Part shown: positions 19,156 through 26,014 of the stretch, piece by piece
Position numbering within the stretch: the stretch's first letter is position 1
Layout of the letters: each line of letters begins with the position of its first letter
NCBI RefSeq assembly: GCF_021890735.1
Contig: NZ_JAKKUR010000005.1
Coordinates: 1-64,000 of the forward strand
Origin: Thermanaeromonas sp.
Lineage (GTDB): Bacteria > Bacillota > DSM-521 > Neomoorellales > Neomoorellaceae
Length of the DNA: 64,000 nucleotides
Direction: 5' to 3'
The notes under the pieces: generated by a model
What the model was told of the DNA's origin: nothing
Database searches by the model: none
What the model saw: the letters and a program-made list of their open reading frames with translations, nothing else
Position numbers and translations under genes: made by a program

Positions 19156-20081
19156 GCTGGAAGGCAGGCAGTAAATTAGAGAAACTTCTTTCCCAGGGGC
19201 ATTTCGTTGTAACGGGTGAGGTGGGTCCCCCTAAGCACGCCTCTCCGGACGGCATCCTCCGGCACGCAGAGCTCCTTAAAGATTACGTAGATGCCATAAA
19301 CCTAACCGACAACCAAACGGCTATAGTACGCATGTCCAGCATAGCGGCGGGTGTCCACGTACTAAGGGCTGGGTGCGAGCCCATAATCCAGATGACAGTG
19401 CGCGACCGCAACCGTATAGCCCTGCAAAGCGATCTCTTAGGAGCCTACAGTTTAGGGATACGGAACGTGCTCTGTCTTTCGGGAGATCATCAATCCTTCG
19501 GTAACCACCCGACGGCCAAAAATGTGCACGATGTGGATTCCATCCAGTTAATCCGGATAGTTAAAGATCTGCGGGACGAAAAAAGATTCGCCTGCGGTGA
19601 AGAAATTAAAGAACACGAGCCGCGCTTCTTTATAGGAGCAGCTGCCAATCCCTTCGCAGACCCCTTTGAATTTCGCGTTTTGAGGCTAGAAAAGAAGATA
19701 AATGCTGGTGCGGATTTCATCCAAACCCAGTGTATCTTTGATATGGAACGTTTCGAACGTTTCATGGCCATGGTGAGGGAACGGGGGCTCCACAAGAAGG
19801 CCTATATCCTTGCCGGCGTAACTCCCTTGAAATCTGCCCGCGCGGCCAGATACATGCAGCAATCTGTGGCAGGTATGATAGTCCCCGAAGAGATCATAAA
19901 CCGGATGGAAAAAGCTAAGGATCCTAAGGCCGAAGGGGTCGCCATATGCGTAGAACAGATCAAGCATTTACGCACTATAGAAGGCGTGGCCGGCGTGCAC
20001 ATCATGGCCATAATGTGGGAAGATATCATTCCTACCATTGTTAAAGAAGCCGGTCTCTATCCCCGGCCTCAGGCAGAATAA
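19152..20081 (+). CDS. metF: Methylenetetrahydrofolate reductase MetF
   Basis: A 309-aa TIM-barrel flavoprotein that reduces methylene-THF to methyl-THF, the methyl donor used by AcsE. Family stretches include FVVTGEVGPPKHASPDG at the start, DNQTAIVRMSS, CLSGDHQSFGNHP, ADFIQTQCIFDMERF, and ILAGVTPLKSARAARYM near 222-238. The M. thermoacetica enzyme binds FMN and needs MetV; it does not take electrons directly from NAD(P)H. The ATG overlaps the metV stop (ATGA). It is the last gene of the reductase block; no terminator follows directly. Confidence 0.95.
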   Translation: MSWKAGSKLEKLLSQGHFVVTGEVGPPKHASPDGILRHAELLKDYVDAINLTDNQTAIVRMSSIAAGVHVLRAGCEPIIQMTVRDRNRIALQSDLLGAYSLGIRNVLCLSGDHQSFGNHPTAKNVHDVDSIQLIRIVKDLRDEKRFACGEEIKEHEPRFFIGAAANPFADPFEFRVLRLEKKINAGADFIQTQCIFDMERFERFMAMVRERGLHKKAYILAGVTPLKSARAARYMQQSVAGMIVPEEIINRMEKAKDPKAEGVAICVEQIKHLRTIEGVAGVHIMAIMWEDIIPTIVKEAGLYPRPQAE

Positions 20082-20123
20082 AATTTAGTCACCTTAAATT
20101 TGATTTGCGGACAACGTTCTATG

Positions 20124-20182
20124 TCCCTACCCTTATGCATATACTGACCGGGAGGAGATCCTCCATCAGGGAGGGGTAGGGA
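20124..20182 (+). promoter_or_regulatory. Structured leader that could mask the ribosome site
   Basis: TCCCTACCC (20124-20132) is the exact complement of GGGTAGGGA (20174-20182), which ends directly before the TTG start at 20183. Inside, CTGA pairs with TCAG and GGAGG-agat-CCTCC forms a short hairpin. The outer stem covers part of the GGGAGGGG ribosome site. This could be translational control or an intercistronic processing structure. Confidence 0.5.
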
Positions 20183-20938
20183 TTGCGCAACTCAAGACTG
20201 GAAGCTCAAATTTTAAATTCCATTGATGAGGTAGTCCAGTGCGCCATTTCCGCCGGCCTTAAAGAGGGACCGGCGCGGGAAGAAGAAATAGCCCGGGGGG
20301 CCTCAATTATCGAAGAAATAGGTCATCTGCTACTGGAGGTTCTAGAAGGTAAGGAAGAACACCTTAAGTCTTTAGTGGAACAGCTCGCAGCCCAGCGGTT
20401 ACCGGATCGCCGCGTGCTCCAGAGCTTTGGTCACTTTTCACGCGACCTACAGGAGATCATTGAGCGGGGAGTAAATAATTTCCTTAACAACAAAGTTTCC
20501 CGTAAGGAGGGTGAAGAAGATATTTTAAGCCCCGAAGCCCCACCTGAAACGAGCGAAAGCCCCGATGACGAGTTCCCCGCTGATACGATACTGGAAGTTC
20601 AACCTACCGGGCAAACCTGCTTAGAGAAGGAAGAAGACAGGCCGCGGTCTTCGCCCGGTAAGGTACGGGGATTGCGCCTTGCTCTGGAGCAAGCCTTTCC
20701 TGGAGAAGAAATCGTAGAAAATTTTGTTTTCAGAGGAGGAACACTGGATTATTTCCTGCCACGCTTAAACTTAGGGTTTGAAGTCGCTTCCACAGCCCCT
20801 GACTGGCGGAAGGAGTTTTTCTTGCGCCGGGCAGGAATCAAAGTTATAAAGTTAAGTGAAGGTGAAATTAAAAATCCGCTTTCTTTAGCCCGCCGCCTGC
20901 GCCGGCCAGGAATCTTCGCAATCGAAGGCAGCCGATAA
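20183..20938 (+). CDS. Conserved-looking hypothetical protein with a DUF559-like C-terminal fold
   Basis: I do not recognise the family. The 251-aa product starts at TTG 20183 behind GGGAGGGG. Residues 1-110 look helical and charged. Residues about 110-155 are an acidic, Pro/Ser-rich linker. The C-terminal 90 residues (LDYFLPRLNLGFEV, then WRKEFFLRRAGIKVIKLSE) resemble the small PD-(D/E)XK-like DUF559/Vsr pattern: an acidic-hydrophobic strand, a Lys/Arg helix and a second strand. The catalytic set is incomplete by eye, so nuclease activity is not claimed. It follows metF by 101 bp and may be read through from it; the leader hairpin suggests control at translation. Confidence 0.6.
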   Translation: MRNSRLEAQILNSIDEVVQCAISAGLKEGPAREEEIARGASIIEEIGHLLLEVLEGKEEHLKSLVEQLAAQRLPDRRVLQSFGHFSRDLQEIIERGVNNFLNNKVSRKEGEEDILSPEAPPETSESPDDEFPADTILEVQPTGQTCLEKEEDRPRSSPGKVRGLRLALEQAFPGEEIVENFVFRGGTLDYFLPRLNLGFEVASTAPDWRKEFFLRRAGIKVIKLSEGEIKNPLSLARRLRRPGIFAIEGSR

Positions 20939-20951
20939 ACTCTTTTTAAGA

Positions 20952-20980
20952 TTGACAGTGCAACCGCCTAGTGCTAAAAT
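20952..20980 (+). promoter_or_regulatory. Promoter of the T-box operon
   Basis: TTGACA (20952-20957), 17-bp spacer, TAAAAT (20975-20980), with an extended -10 TGC directly before it. This is one of the cleanest sigma-A promoters in the window and lies just upstream of a T-box leader. Confidence 0.8.
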
Positions 20981-20986
20981 GGCGGT

Positions 20987-21268
20987 AACAAGCAAATAGT
21001 TGAAGGAAAAGGCTAAGAAGGGGAGAGTAGGTAGGTAGAGGGTTTACAGCGAGCCGGGGAAGGGTGGGAGCCCGGTAACCGTCTCCTGCTGAAGGCCACC
21101 CCGGAGCCTCCTGCCGAAAGGGGACACCCGAGTAGGCCAGGACGGAAGCCCCGTTATCGGCCGCGCCTCATTTCGGCGCTCAACGAGGTGGGCCACTTTT
21201 GTGGCCAATAAGGGTGGTACCGCGGGAAGGCCTCCCGTCCCTTAGGGACAGGAGGCTAAATTATTTTT
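20987..21268 (+). promoter_or_regulatory. T-box riboswitch leader
   Basis: The conserved T-box AGGGTGGTACCGCGG is at 21211-21225. It is followed by a terminator stem GCCTCC-CGTCCC paired with GGGACA-GGAGGC (about 21230-21255) and the run TAAATTATTTTT. Upstream, GGCCAC-ttt-GTGGCC (21190-21206) forms an accessory stem. Stem I can be closed by GGCT near 21012 with AGCC near 21105. The 5' side holds the AGTA typical of the specifier loop. On the 3' side GAAG-GCC-A-CCCC suggests GCC (21095-21097, Ala) as specifier, since the codon is followed by a purine. That reading is tentative. Uncharged tRNA would favour readthrough into the Lrp and aminotransferase genes. Confidence 0.85.
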
Positions 21269-21282
21269 GGGGGAGGGACAGG

Positions 21283-21765
21283 ATGCGGAAAAATATACTC
21301 AAGCTTTTAGAAAACAACAGCAAATTGTCTCCTAAAGAAATAGCTTTGATGTTAGGTCTCCCACCGGACGAAGTAGCTCGGGAAATAGCAGAAATGGAAA
21401 AAGAGAAAATAATTCTGCGCTATACCACCCTTATTAACTGGGAAAAAGTGGGGGAAGAAGAAGTCTCGGCCTTGATCGACGTCAAGGTAACTCCGCAGCG
21501 GGATGTAGGATTTGATGAGGTGGCTGCCCGCATATACCAGTATCCGGAAGTAAAGTCAGTATTTCTCATGTCCGGAAGCTATGACCTTTCAGTTTTGGTG
21601 CAAGGCAAAAGTTTAAAGGAAGTTGCCTCTTTTGTGGCTCAAAAACTGGCCACCATAGAACACGTGCAGAGCACCGTCACCCATTTTATACTAAAGAAAT
21701 ATAAACAAGATGGGGTCATCTTTGAAGACCAGATAACTGAACGCCGGCAGGTGGTGCAACCATGA
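21283..21765 (+). CDS. Lrp/AsnC-family transcriptional regulator
   Basis: A 160-aa protein with an N-terminal winged helix-turn-helix (LSPKEIALMLGLPPDEVAREIAEM, residues 15-38) and a C-terminal RAM/AsnC ligand-binding domain (DVKVTPQRDVGFDEVAARIY). Family members sense amino acids and often control their own operon. The start is ATG 21283 behind GGGGGAGGG. An open frame reaches back to 21199 but runs through the T-box terminator and cannot be translated as part of the gene. It overlaps the aminotransferase by 4 bp. T-box control plus an Lrp-type regulator points to feedback by an amino acid made by the partner enzyme. Confidence 0.88.
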   Translation: MRKNILKLLENNSKLSPKEIALMLGLPPDEVAREIAEMEKEKIILRYTTLINWEKVGEEEVSALIDVKVTPQRDVGFDEVAARIYQYPEVKSVFLMSGSYDLSVLVQGKSLKEVASFVAQKLATIEHVQSTVTHFILKKYKQDGVIFEDQITERRQVVQP

Positions 21766-22973
21766 GTCAAAACCGTAACTTCGAACCCCAAAGGTTCATT
21801 TCTCCGGTAGTTAAAAATTTGCGTCCCTCAGGCATCCGCCGGTTTTTCGATCTTGTGGCCAATACTAAAGGCGTTATTTCCTTAGGGGTGGGAGAGCCGG
21901 ATTTTGTTACTCCTTGGCATATCCGGGAAGCCTGCGTCCAAGCTTTAGAACGGGGATATACCATGTATACCTCTAATTTAGGGATGCCCGAACTAAGAAG
22001 GGCTGTTGCCAGATATTTGGAGGAACGTTTCGGCCTTTCCTACCACCCTGACAAGCAAATACTTGTTACTATAGGAGCAAGTGAAGCGGTAGACTTAGCT
22101 TTGCGTACCGTTCTTAATCCTGGTGACGAAGTACTTATCCCCGAACCCTGTTATGTCTCTTATAAACCCATAACCTTGTTATGCGGGGGGGTGCCCGTAG
22201 AGGTACCTACAACGCAAGCACGCAATTTCCAGCCCAATCCTCAAGAAATAGAAAAGCGTATCAGCCCTAAGACCAAATTACTCATCCTTTGCTATCCCAA
22301 CAATCCCACCGGAGCAGTTTTGGACGAAGATACCATGATGGCTATAGCCCGGGTGGTGGAAAAGTACAACCTCCTTGTGCTGGCAGATGAGATATACGCC
22401 GAGCTCCGTTACGATGGGCCCCCTGTATCCTTCGCGTCTTTGCCGGGTATGCAGGAGCGCACCATACTTGCGAGCGGCTTTTCTAAAGCCTTCGCCATGA
22501 CGGGATGGCGCATAGGATATGTAGCCGCGCATCCTGAACTTCTAGCAGCCATGGTCAAAATCCACCAGTATACCATCCTTTGCGCACCGATTATGAGCCA
22601 GATGGCAGCACTGGAGGCCTTACAACACGGGTTGAAAGATATAAGTTATATGGTGGAACAATACGACCAACGGCGCAGACTCGTGGTAAGCCGCTTGCGG
22701 GATATGGGACTAGATTGCTTTGAACCGAAGGGAGCCTTTTACGTATTTCCCTCCATTTCCGTTACAGGCCTGAGCTCGGAAGAATTTGCCGAACGGTTAC
22801 TTAAAGAAGAGAAAGTAGCTGTTGTACCGGGCAATGCCTTTGGCCCGAGTGGCGAAGGTTTTATCCGCTGCTCTTACGCAACCTCCCTTCAGGAGCTCAT
22901 GGAAGCCCTTAACAGGATAGAACGTTTTGTAGCCCGCTATACCAGGCTGGCCAAGGCCGTAGCCCACGGATGA
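21762..22973 (+). CDS. PLP-dependent class I/II aminotransferase
   Basis: A 403-aa fold-type I aminotransferase. The PLP lysine lies in ASGFSKAFAMTGWRIGY (about residues 237-253). Other landmarks are GVGEPDF near residue 45, YTSNLGMPELR, NPNNPTGAV with the cofactor-binding Asn, and LADEIYAELRYD with the pyridine-binding Asp. Substrate cannot be fixed by sequence; aspartate, alanine or aromatic substrates are all possible. The T-box reading (Ala codon) would favour an alanine-linked role but is weak evidence. The start overlaps the lrp stop by 4 bp. The stop is 3 bp from that of the convergent gene, with no room for a terminator. Confidence 0.9.
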   Translation: MSQNRNFEPQRFISPVVKNLRPSGIRRFFDLVANTKGVISLGVGEPDFVTPWHIREACVQALERGYTMYTSNLGMPELRRAVARYLEERFGLSYHPDKQILVTIGASEAVDLALRTVLNPGDEVLIPEPCYVSYKPITLLCGGVPVEVPTTQARNFQPNPQEIEKRISPKTKLLILCYPNNPTGAVLDEDTMMAIARVVEKYNLLVLADEIYAELRYDGPPVSFASLPGMQERTILASGFSKAFAMTGWRIGYVAAHPELLAAMVKIHQYTILCAPIMSQMAALEALQHGLKDISYMVEQYDQRRRLVVSRLRDMGLDCFEPKGAFYVFPSISVTGLSSEEFAERLLKEEKVAVVPGNAFGPSGEGFIRCSYATSLQELMEALNRIERFVARYTRLAKAVAHG

Positions 22974-22976
22974 GTA

Positions 22977-23801
22977 TTACAAAAGAACGTGTTTTACTGT
23001 TATGTTAACGGCCTTTACCGTCAACCCGGTCATGTTTTCTAAACCTTCTTTGACTCTAAGCTGTATAGCCTCAAGATAGGGCCTCCAGGGAACACCGTAA
23101 CGGGCCGCGACCTCTATATTAAGGGTTAAGTTTCCAGAAGTATTGTCCGTCCCCACTTCTACCTTGGGATGGCTTATCACGCCATCCCCTACTAAGTAAG
23201 CAGCCAATTGCTCTATAACCTTATCAGAAATATAAAAATGGCCTAATAGATTAAAGGTAGGGCGGACCAAGGTCTGCTCTACCCAAAGTGTTTTTGGCCT
23301 GCCAGGAAGGGCAGAGCGGCGGCGCAAAAAAGTTTTTAAAGGTTCGATGAAGTTACCTTTAAAGCGCGATTTTACCTCTACCGTAGGTACAGGAATGACG
23401 TGTTTCCCTAGCTGCCTCCGGATTTGCTGGGCGCGGGCGATCTCATGAGGGGTAGCCACTTCCGTAATATCAACAAATAAACTGGGCGGGGGAAGCTCCA
23501 GCTGTTCGGCAATTTTGCAGGCCATTTCCGGAGATGTGCTGATGATTAGTAAACGTGAGGGAGCTAAAGCCCTAATTTGGGCCTTAACCTCTTCTGCATG
23601 GCGGGGATCAGAAAAAAGAGCCGTTTTGATGGCACCCACCCGTGTCGGTTGTTCTTTGGCCGAAACACCTGCAAGTATACGGCTGCCTTTGATTAAAAGG
23701 CCATCGTCAATTATGAGGTCTGCCTGGTAATCGTAAGCGACAGCGTGGGCACGGTGGCTTTTACCGCTCCCGCTCGGTCCTACAAAGGCTATTACCTCCA
23801 T
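22977..23801 (-). CDS. P-loop ATPase fused to an Asp23/YloU-type domain
   Basis: A 274-aa protein. The N-terminus carries Walker A GPSGSGKSHRA (residues 8-18) and a Walker-B-like DLIIDDG near 28-34. The last 100 residues (VISHPKVEVGTDNTSGNLTL, VAARYGVP, LQLRVKEGLENMTGL type pattern) match the Asp23/Gls24 (YloU) domain, usually a cell-envelope stress protein. The combination of an ATP-binding head with an Asp23 tail is seen in clostridial relatives, to my knowledge without a known function. The gene is convergent with the aminotransferase and has its own upstream region. Role unknown. Confidence 0.7.
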   Translation of the reverse strand: MEVIAFVGPSGSGKSHRAHAVAYDYQADLIIDDGLLIKGSRILAGVSAKEQPTRVGAIKTALFSDPRHAEEVKAQIRALAPSRLLIISTSPEMACKIAEQLELPPPSLFVDITEVATPHEIARAQQIRRQLGKHVIPVPTVEVKSRFKGNFIEPLKTFLRRRSALPGRPKTLWVEQTLVRPTFNLLGHFYISDKVIEQLAAYLVGDGVISHPKVEVGTDNTSGNLTLNIEVAARYGVPWRPYLEAIQLRVKEGLENMTGLTVKAVNITVKHVLL

Positions 23802-24050
23802 AACCTACTCCTTCCCTGACTAGTCTCCGCCCCAGCCCCCGGCTTCTCTACTTAGCCTAATAGAACTTAGCTCGCCCAAACAATTTTATAGATAAATTTG
23901 GATTACCAGCGCCATGCCCTGGATTCCTTTGGAGGGCTGGCGCGTCTCCAGCTTTGGTGGGGAGGCCAAGTTTAGCGTGCGAGGGCTCCCGGAGCAAGTG
24001 TAAAGTCAAGCAGGCCTGGGAGCACAACTAGGGATAACCGAGTTTGGAGG

Positions 24051-24083
24051 GCCCTGGTACAGCCCTGGTACAAATGCTATAAT
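24051..24083 (+). promoter_or_regulatory. Extended -10 promoter with an 11-bp tandem repeat
   Basis: GCCCTGGTACA occurs twice in tandem (24051-24072) directly upstream of TGC-TATAAT (24075-24083), an extended -10. No -35 is visible; the repeat occupies that position and could bind a regulator. The rest of 23802-24050 between two divergent genes is GC-rich and I see no gene in it. Confidence 0.5.
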
Positions 24084-24108
24084 TTTAAGTATCGGGGAGG
24101 GACCTATT

Positions 24109-24855
24109 ATGCCAATAAATGACAGTTGGCCCTCGTCTATTGTAAGCTCCTTATTGGAAGATAGCACGGTAGTGGTGCCTGAGCCTTTACTTAAATATTA
24201 TAACCGTCTGGGTCTTACAGAAACAGAGGTAATGATAATTATCCACCTGCTGCGGTGGCGCCAGATAGAACACGATCGTTTCCCATCTCCTGAGAAGCTC
24301 AGCCAGTATTTGTCTATGGATAGTGAAGAAGTTAAAAACATATTGGCAGGCCTTATTGAAAAAAAACTCTTAAGCGTGGAACCTTACTACAGCCCCGTAA
24401 CCGGACGGTGGCTTAATGCCTTTTCTTTGCACAATTTATGGGAAAGGCTAGCCCAGATCTTAACCCGGGAGTCCCTACTCCAGACGGCTACGAGTGAACA
24501 AGCAGCAACAGTAGACCCTGGCTTAGGAGAGCTGTACCGCATATTTGAGAAGGAGTTTGGCCGCCCCTTATCTCCTATAGAAAGCAGCCAGCTTGCCGAT
24601 TGGTATCATAATGCGAATTTGAGCCCCGAGCTCATCATTGAAGCCTTAAAAAGGGCCGTGCTGCGCGGAGCTTTAAATTTCCGCTACATAGATTCTATCC
24701 TCCGGGATTGGATCCGGCATAATATCCGTACGGTACAAGAGGCTATTAATTATGACGACCGCCTCCTTAGTAAAAAAGCAGGAAAGAAGAAGGCTAGTGA
24801 GGCTTCCGGTGAGGACAAGTATCGCGACCTCTACCGTTTAGACCTGCAATCGTAA
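24109..24855 (+). CDS. DnaD-like replication initiation protein
   Basis: A 248-aa protein. The N-terminal 110 residues are a winged helix (LGLTETEVMIIIHLLRWRQ, LSQYLSMDSEEVKNIL). The C-terminal part from about residue 145 is a DnaD/DnaB2 domain with IFEKEFGRPLSPIE, then the signature ALRGALNFRYIDSILRDW in variant form. In B. subtilis DnaD helps remodel DNA and load the helicase at oriC and PriA sites. The next gene is the ATPase helicase loader, 12 bp away, so the pair is one loading unit. ATG 24109 follows GGGGAGGG. Confidence 0.88.
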   Translation: MPINDSWPSSIVSSLLEDSTVVVPEPLLKYYNRLGLTETEVMIIIHLLRWRQIEHDRFPSPEKLSQYLSMDSEEVKNILAGLIEKKLLSVEPYYSPVTGRWLNAFSLHNLWERLAQILTRESLLQTATSEQAATVDPGLGELYRIFEKEFGRPLSPIESSQLADWYHNANLSPELIIEALKRAVLRGALNFRYIDSILRDWIRHNIRTVQEAINYDDRLLSKKAGKKKASEASGEDKYRDLYRLDLQS

Positions 24856-24867
24856 GGGGGAAGCTTT

Positions 24868-25671
24868 ATGGAACGGATCCATATCCCTCCCATTTCCCCA
24901 AAGCAACCCGCTTCGCCCGAACCCCAGAGCCCTTCTCCCGCTTGTCCTCATTGCCAGGATAGGGGAATTGTGTTAAAAGAAGGCAGGGCTTACCGCTGCA
25001 AGTGTATGGAGGTTCGAGCATGGCAGAACCGCCTCCGTTCGGCCCACCTGGCCCCCCAGCTCAGACGGCATACTTTTGCCAATTTCGATTTGAGATTCTA
25101 TTCGCGGCAGGCTTACGATGAACTGACAGGTGCGAGTTTTTACGAGAGCGCCCGCCGGTGCCTAGAAGCGTGCAAGAATTTTGTGGCCCAGTGTGCCCAG
25201 CAACAGCCCACCAAAGGTTTGTTTATCTTTGGACCTGTAGGAAGCGGAAAAACCTTTCTTGCCGCAGCTATCGCTAATGCCCTGGCTTCTTTAAACATAA
25301 ATGTGCTTTTTGTAGTGGTACCCGATCTTTTGGACCAGATCCGTGCCACCTATGACCGGCGGCCGGAGGAAGAAAGCCCCACCGAGCTGGAATTATTGAA
25401 TACGGCCAGGGATGCTAAAGTTTTGATCTTAGACGATTTAGGGGCCCACAACTACACGGAATGGACCCGCAACAAAATCTACTCCCTCATCAATTACCGG
25501 TTAATCTATGAGCTACCCACTGTGATCACCAGCAACCTCGACCTCAAGCAATTAGAAGAATACCTGGGCGAACGTACAACTTCCCGCCTTTTGCAGCTCT
25601 GCCGGTCTTATCATCTTCCTGTAGAACAAGACATCCGTTTAATCTTGAGCCGGGAAGAACGCCGATATTGA
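24868..25671 (+). CDS. DnaC/DnaI-like helicase-loader ATPase
   Basis: A 267-aa AAA+ ATPase. An N-terminal zinc-binding pattern CPHCQDRGIV...YRCKC (residues 27-51) is followed by Walker A FGPVGSGKTF (about 122-131) and Walker B VLILDDLGAH (about 187-196). Sensor 1 is in TVITSNLDL. These are the marks of the DnaC/DnaI/IstB group that loads the replicative helicase. There is no transposase beside it, so IstB is unlikely. The stop codon is embedded in the -35 region of the feo promoter, so the feo operon starts inside the end of this gene. Confidence 0.85.
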   Translation: MERIHIPPISPKQPASPEPQSPSPACPHCQDRGIVLKEGRAYRCKCMEVRAWQNRLRSAHLAPQLRRHTFANFDLRFYSRQAYDELTGASFYESARRCLEACKNFVAQCAQQQPTKGLFIFGPVGSGKTFLAAAIANALASLNINVLFVVVPDLLDQIRATYDRRPEEESPTELELLNTARDAKVLILDDLGAHNYTEWTRNKIYSLINYRLIYELPTVITSNLDLKQLEEYLGERTTSRLLQLCRSYHLPVEQDIRLILSREERRY

Positions 25672-25724
25672 CAATCATTTTCAATTACTTTATAATGGTA
25701 AGCAGGTAATGATAATATTTCTCA
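25668..25724 (+). promoter_or_regulatory. feo promoter with two Fur-box-like operators
   Basis: TTGACA (25668-25673), 17 bp, TATAAT (25691-25696) is a full consensus promoter. TGACAAT-C-ATTTTCA (25669-25683) matches the Fur 7-1-7 core TGATAAT-N-ATTATCA at 12 of 14 positions and lies between -35 and -10. A second site, TGATAAT-A-TTTCTCA (25710-25724), lies just downstream of the start point. Binding there would block transcription when iron is plentiful. A fur-family gene is at 54657. Confidence 0.75.
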
Positions 25725-25753
25725 ATGCATTGTACCGGCAGGGAGGCAAACTT

Positions 25754-26014
25754 ATGACTCTCGAAGAAGTAAAAGAAGGAGAGGTCTATCGTATACTTAG
25801 ACTGCCGAAAAAAGAAATCCGCAGCCAGGCCATCCGCTTGGGATTATGGGAAGGAGTAGTTGTAAGGTGTAACGGAGTTATTCCTAAGGGTCCTGTAATT
25901 ATAGAAAGAAACCATCAAGAGCTCGCCATCGGACGGGGGCTGGCACGGAAAATAGAGATAGAACCCGTATCAAATCTTAAAGTGCGGGAAAGGAAGGGAG
26001 AGATAAAATTATGA
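25754..26014 (+). CDS. feoA: FeoA-like iron transport regulator subunit
   Basis: An 86-aa SH3-like FeoA protein (MTLEEVKEGEVYRI at the start, RGLARKIEIEPV at the end). FeoA is a cytoplasmic partner that supports FeoB-mediated Fe(II) uptake. The start ATG 25754 follows GGGAGG; an in-frame ATG at 25709 lies within the second Fur-like box and has no RBS. The stop overlaps the feoB start by 4 bp. The gene is the first of a Fur-type operon feoA-feoB-small zinc-knuckle protein. Confidence 0.85.
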   Translation: MTLEEVKEGEVYRILRLPKKEIRSQAIRLGLWEGVVVRCNGVIPKGPVIIERNHQELAIGRGLARKIEIEPVSNLKVRERKGEIKL

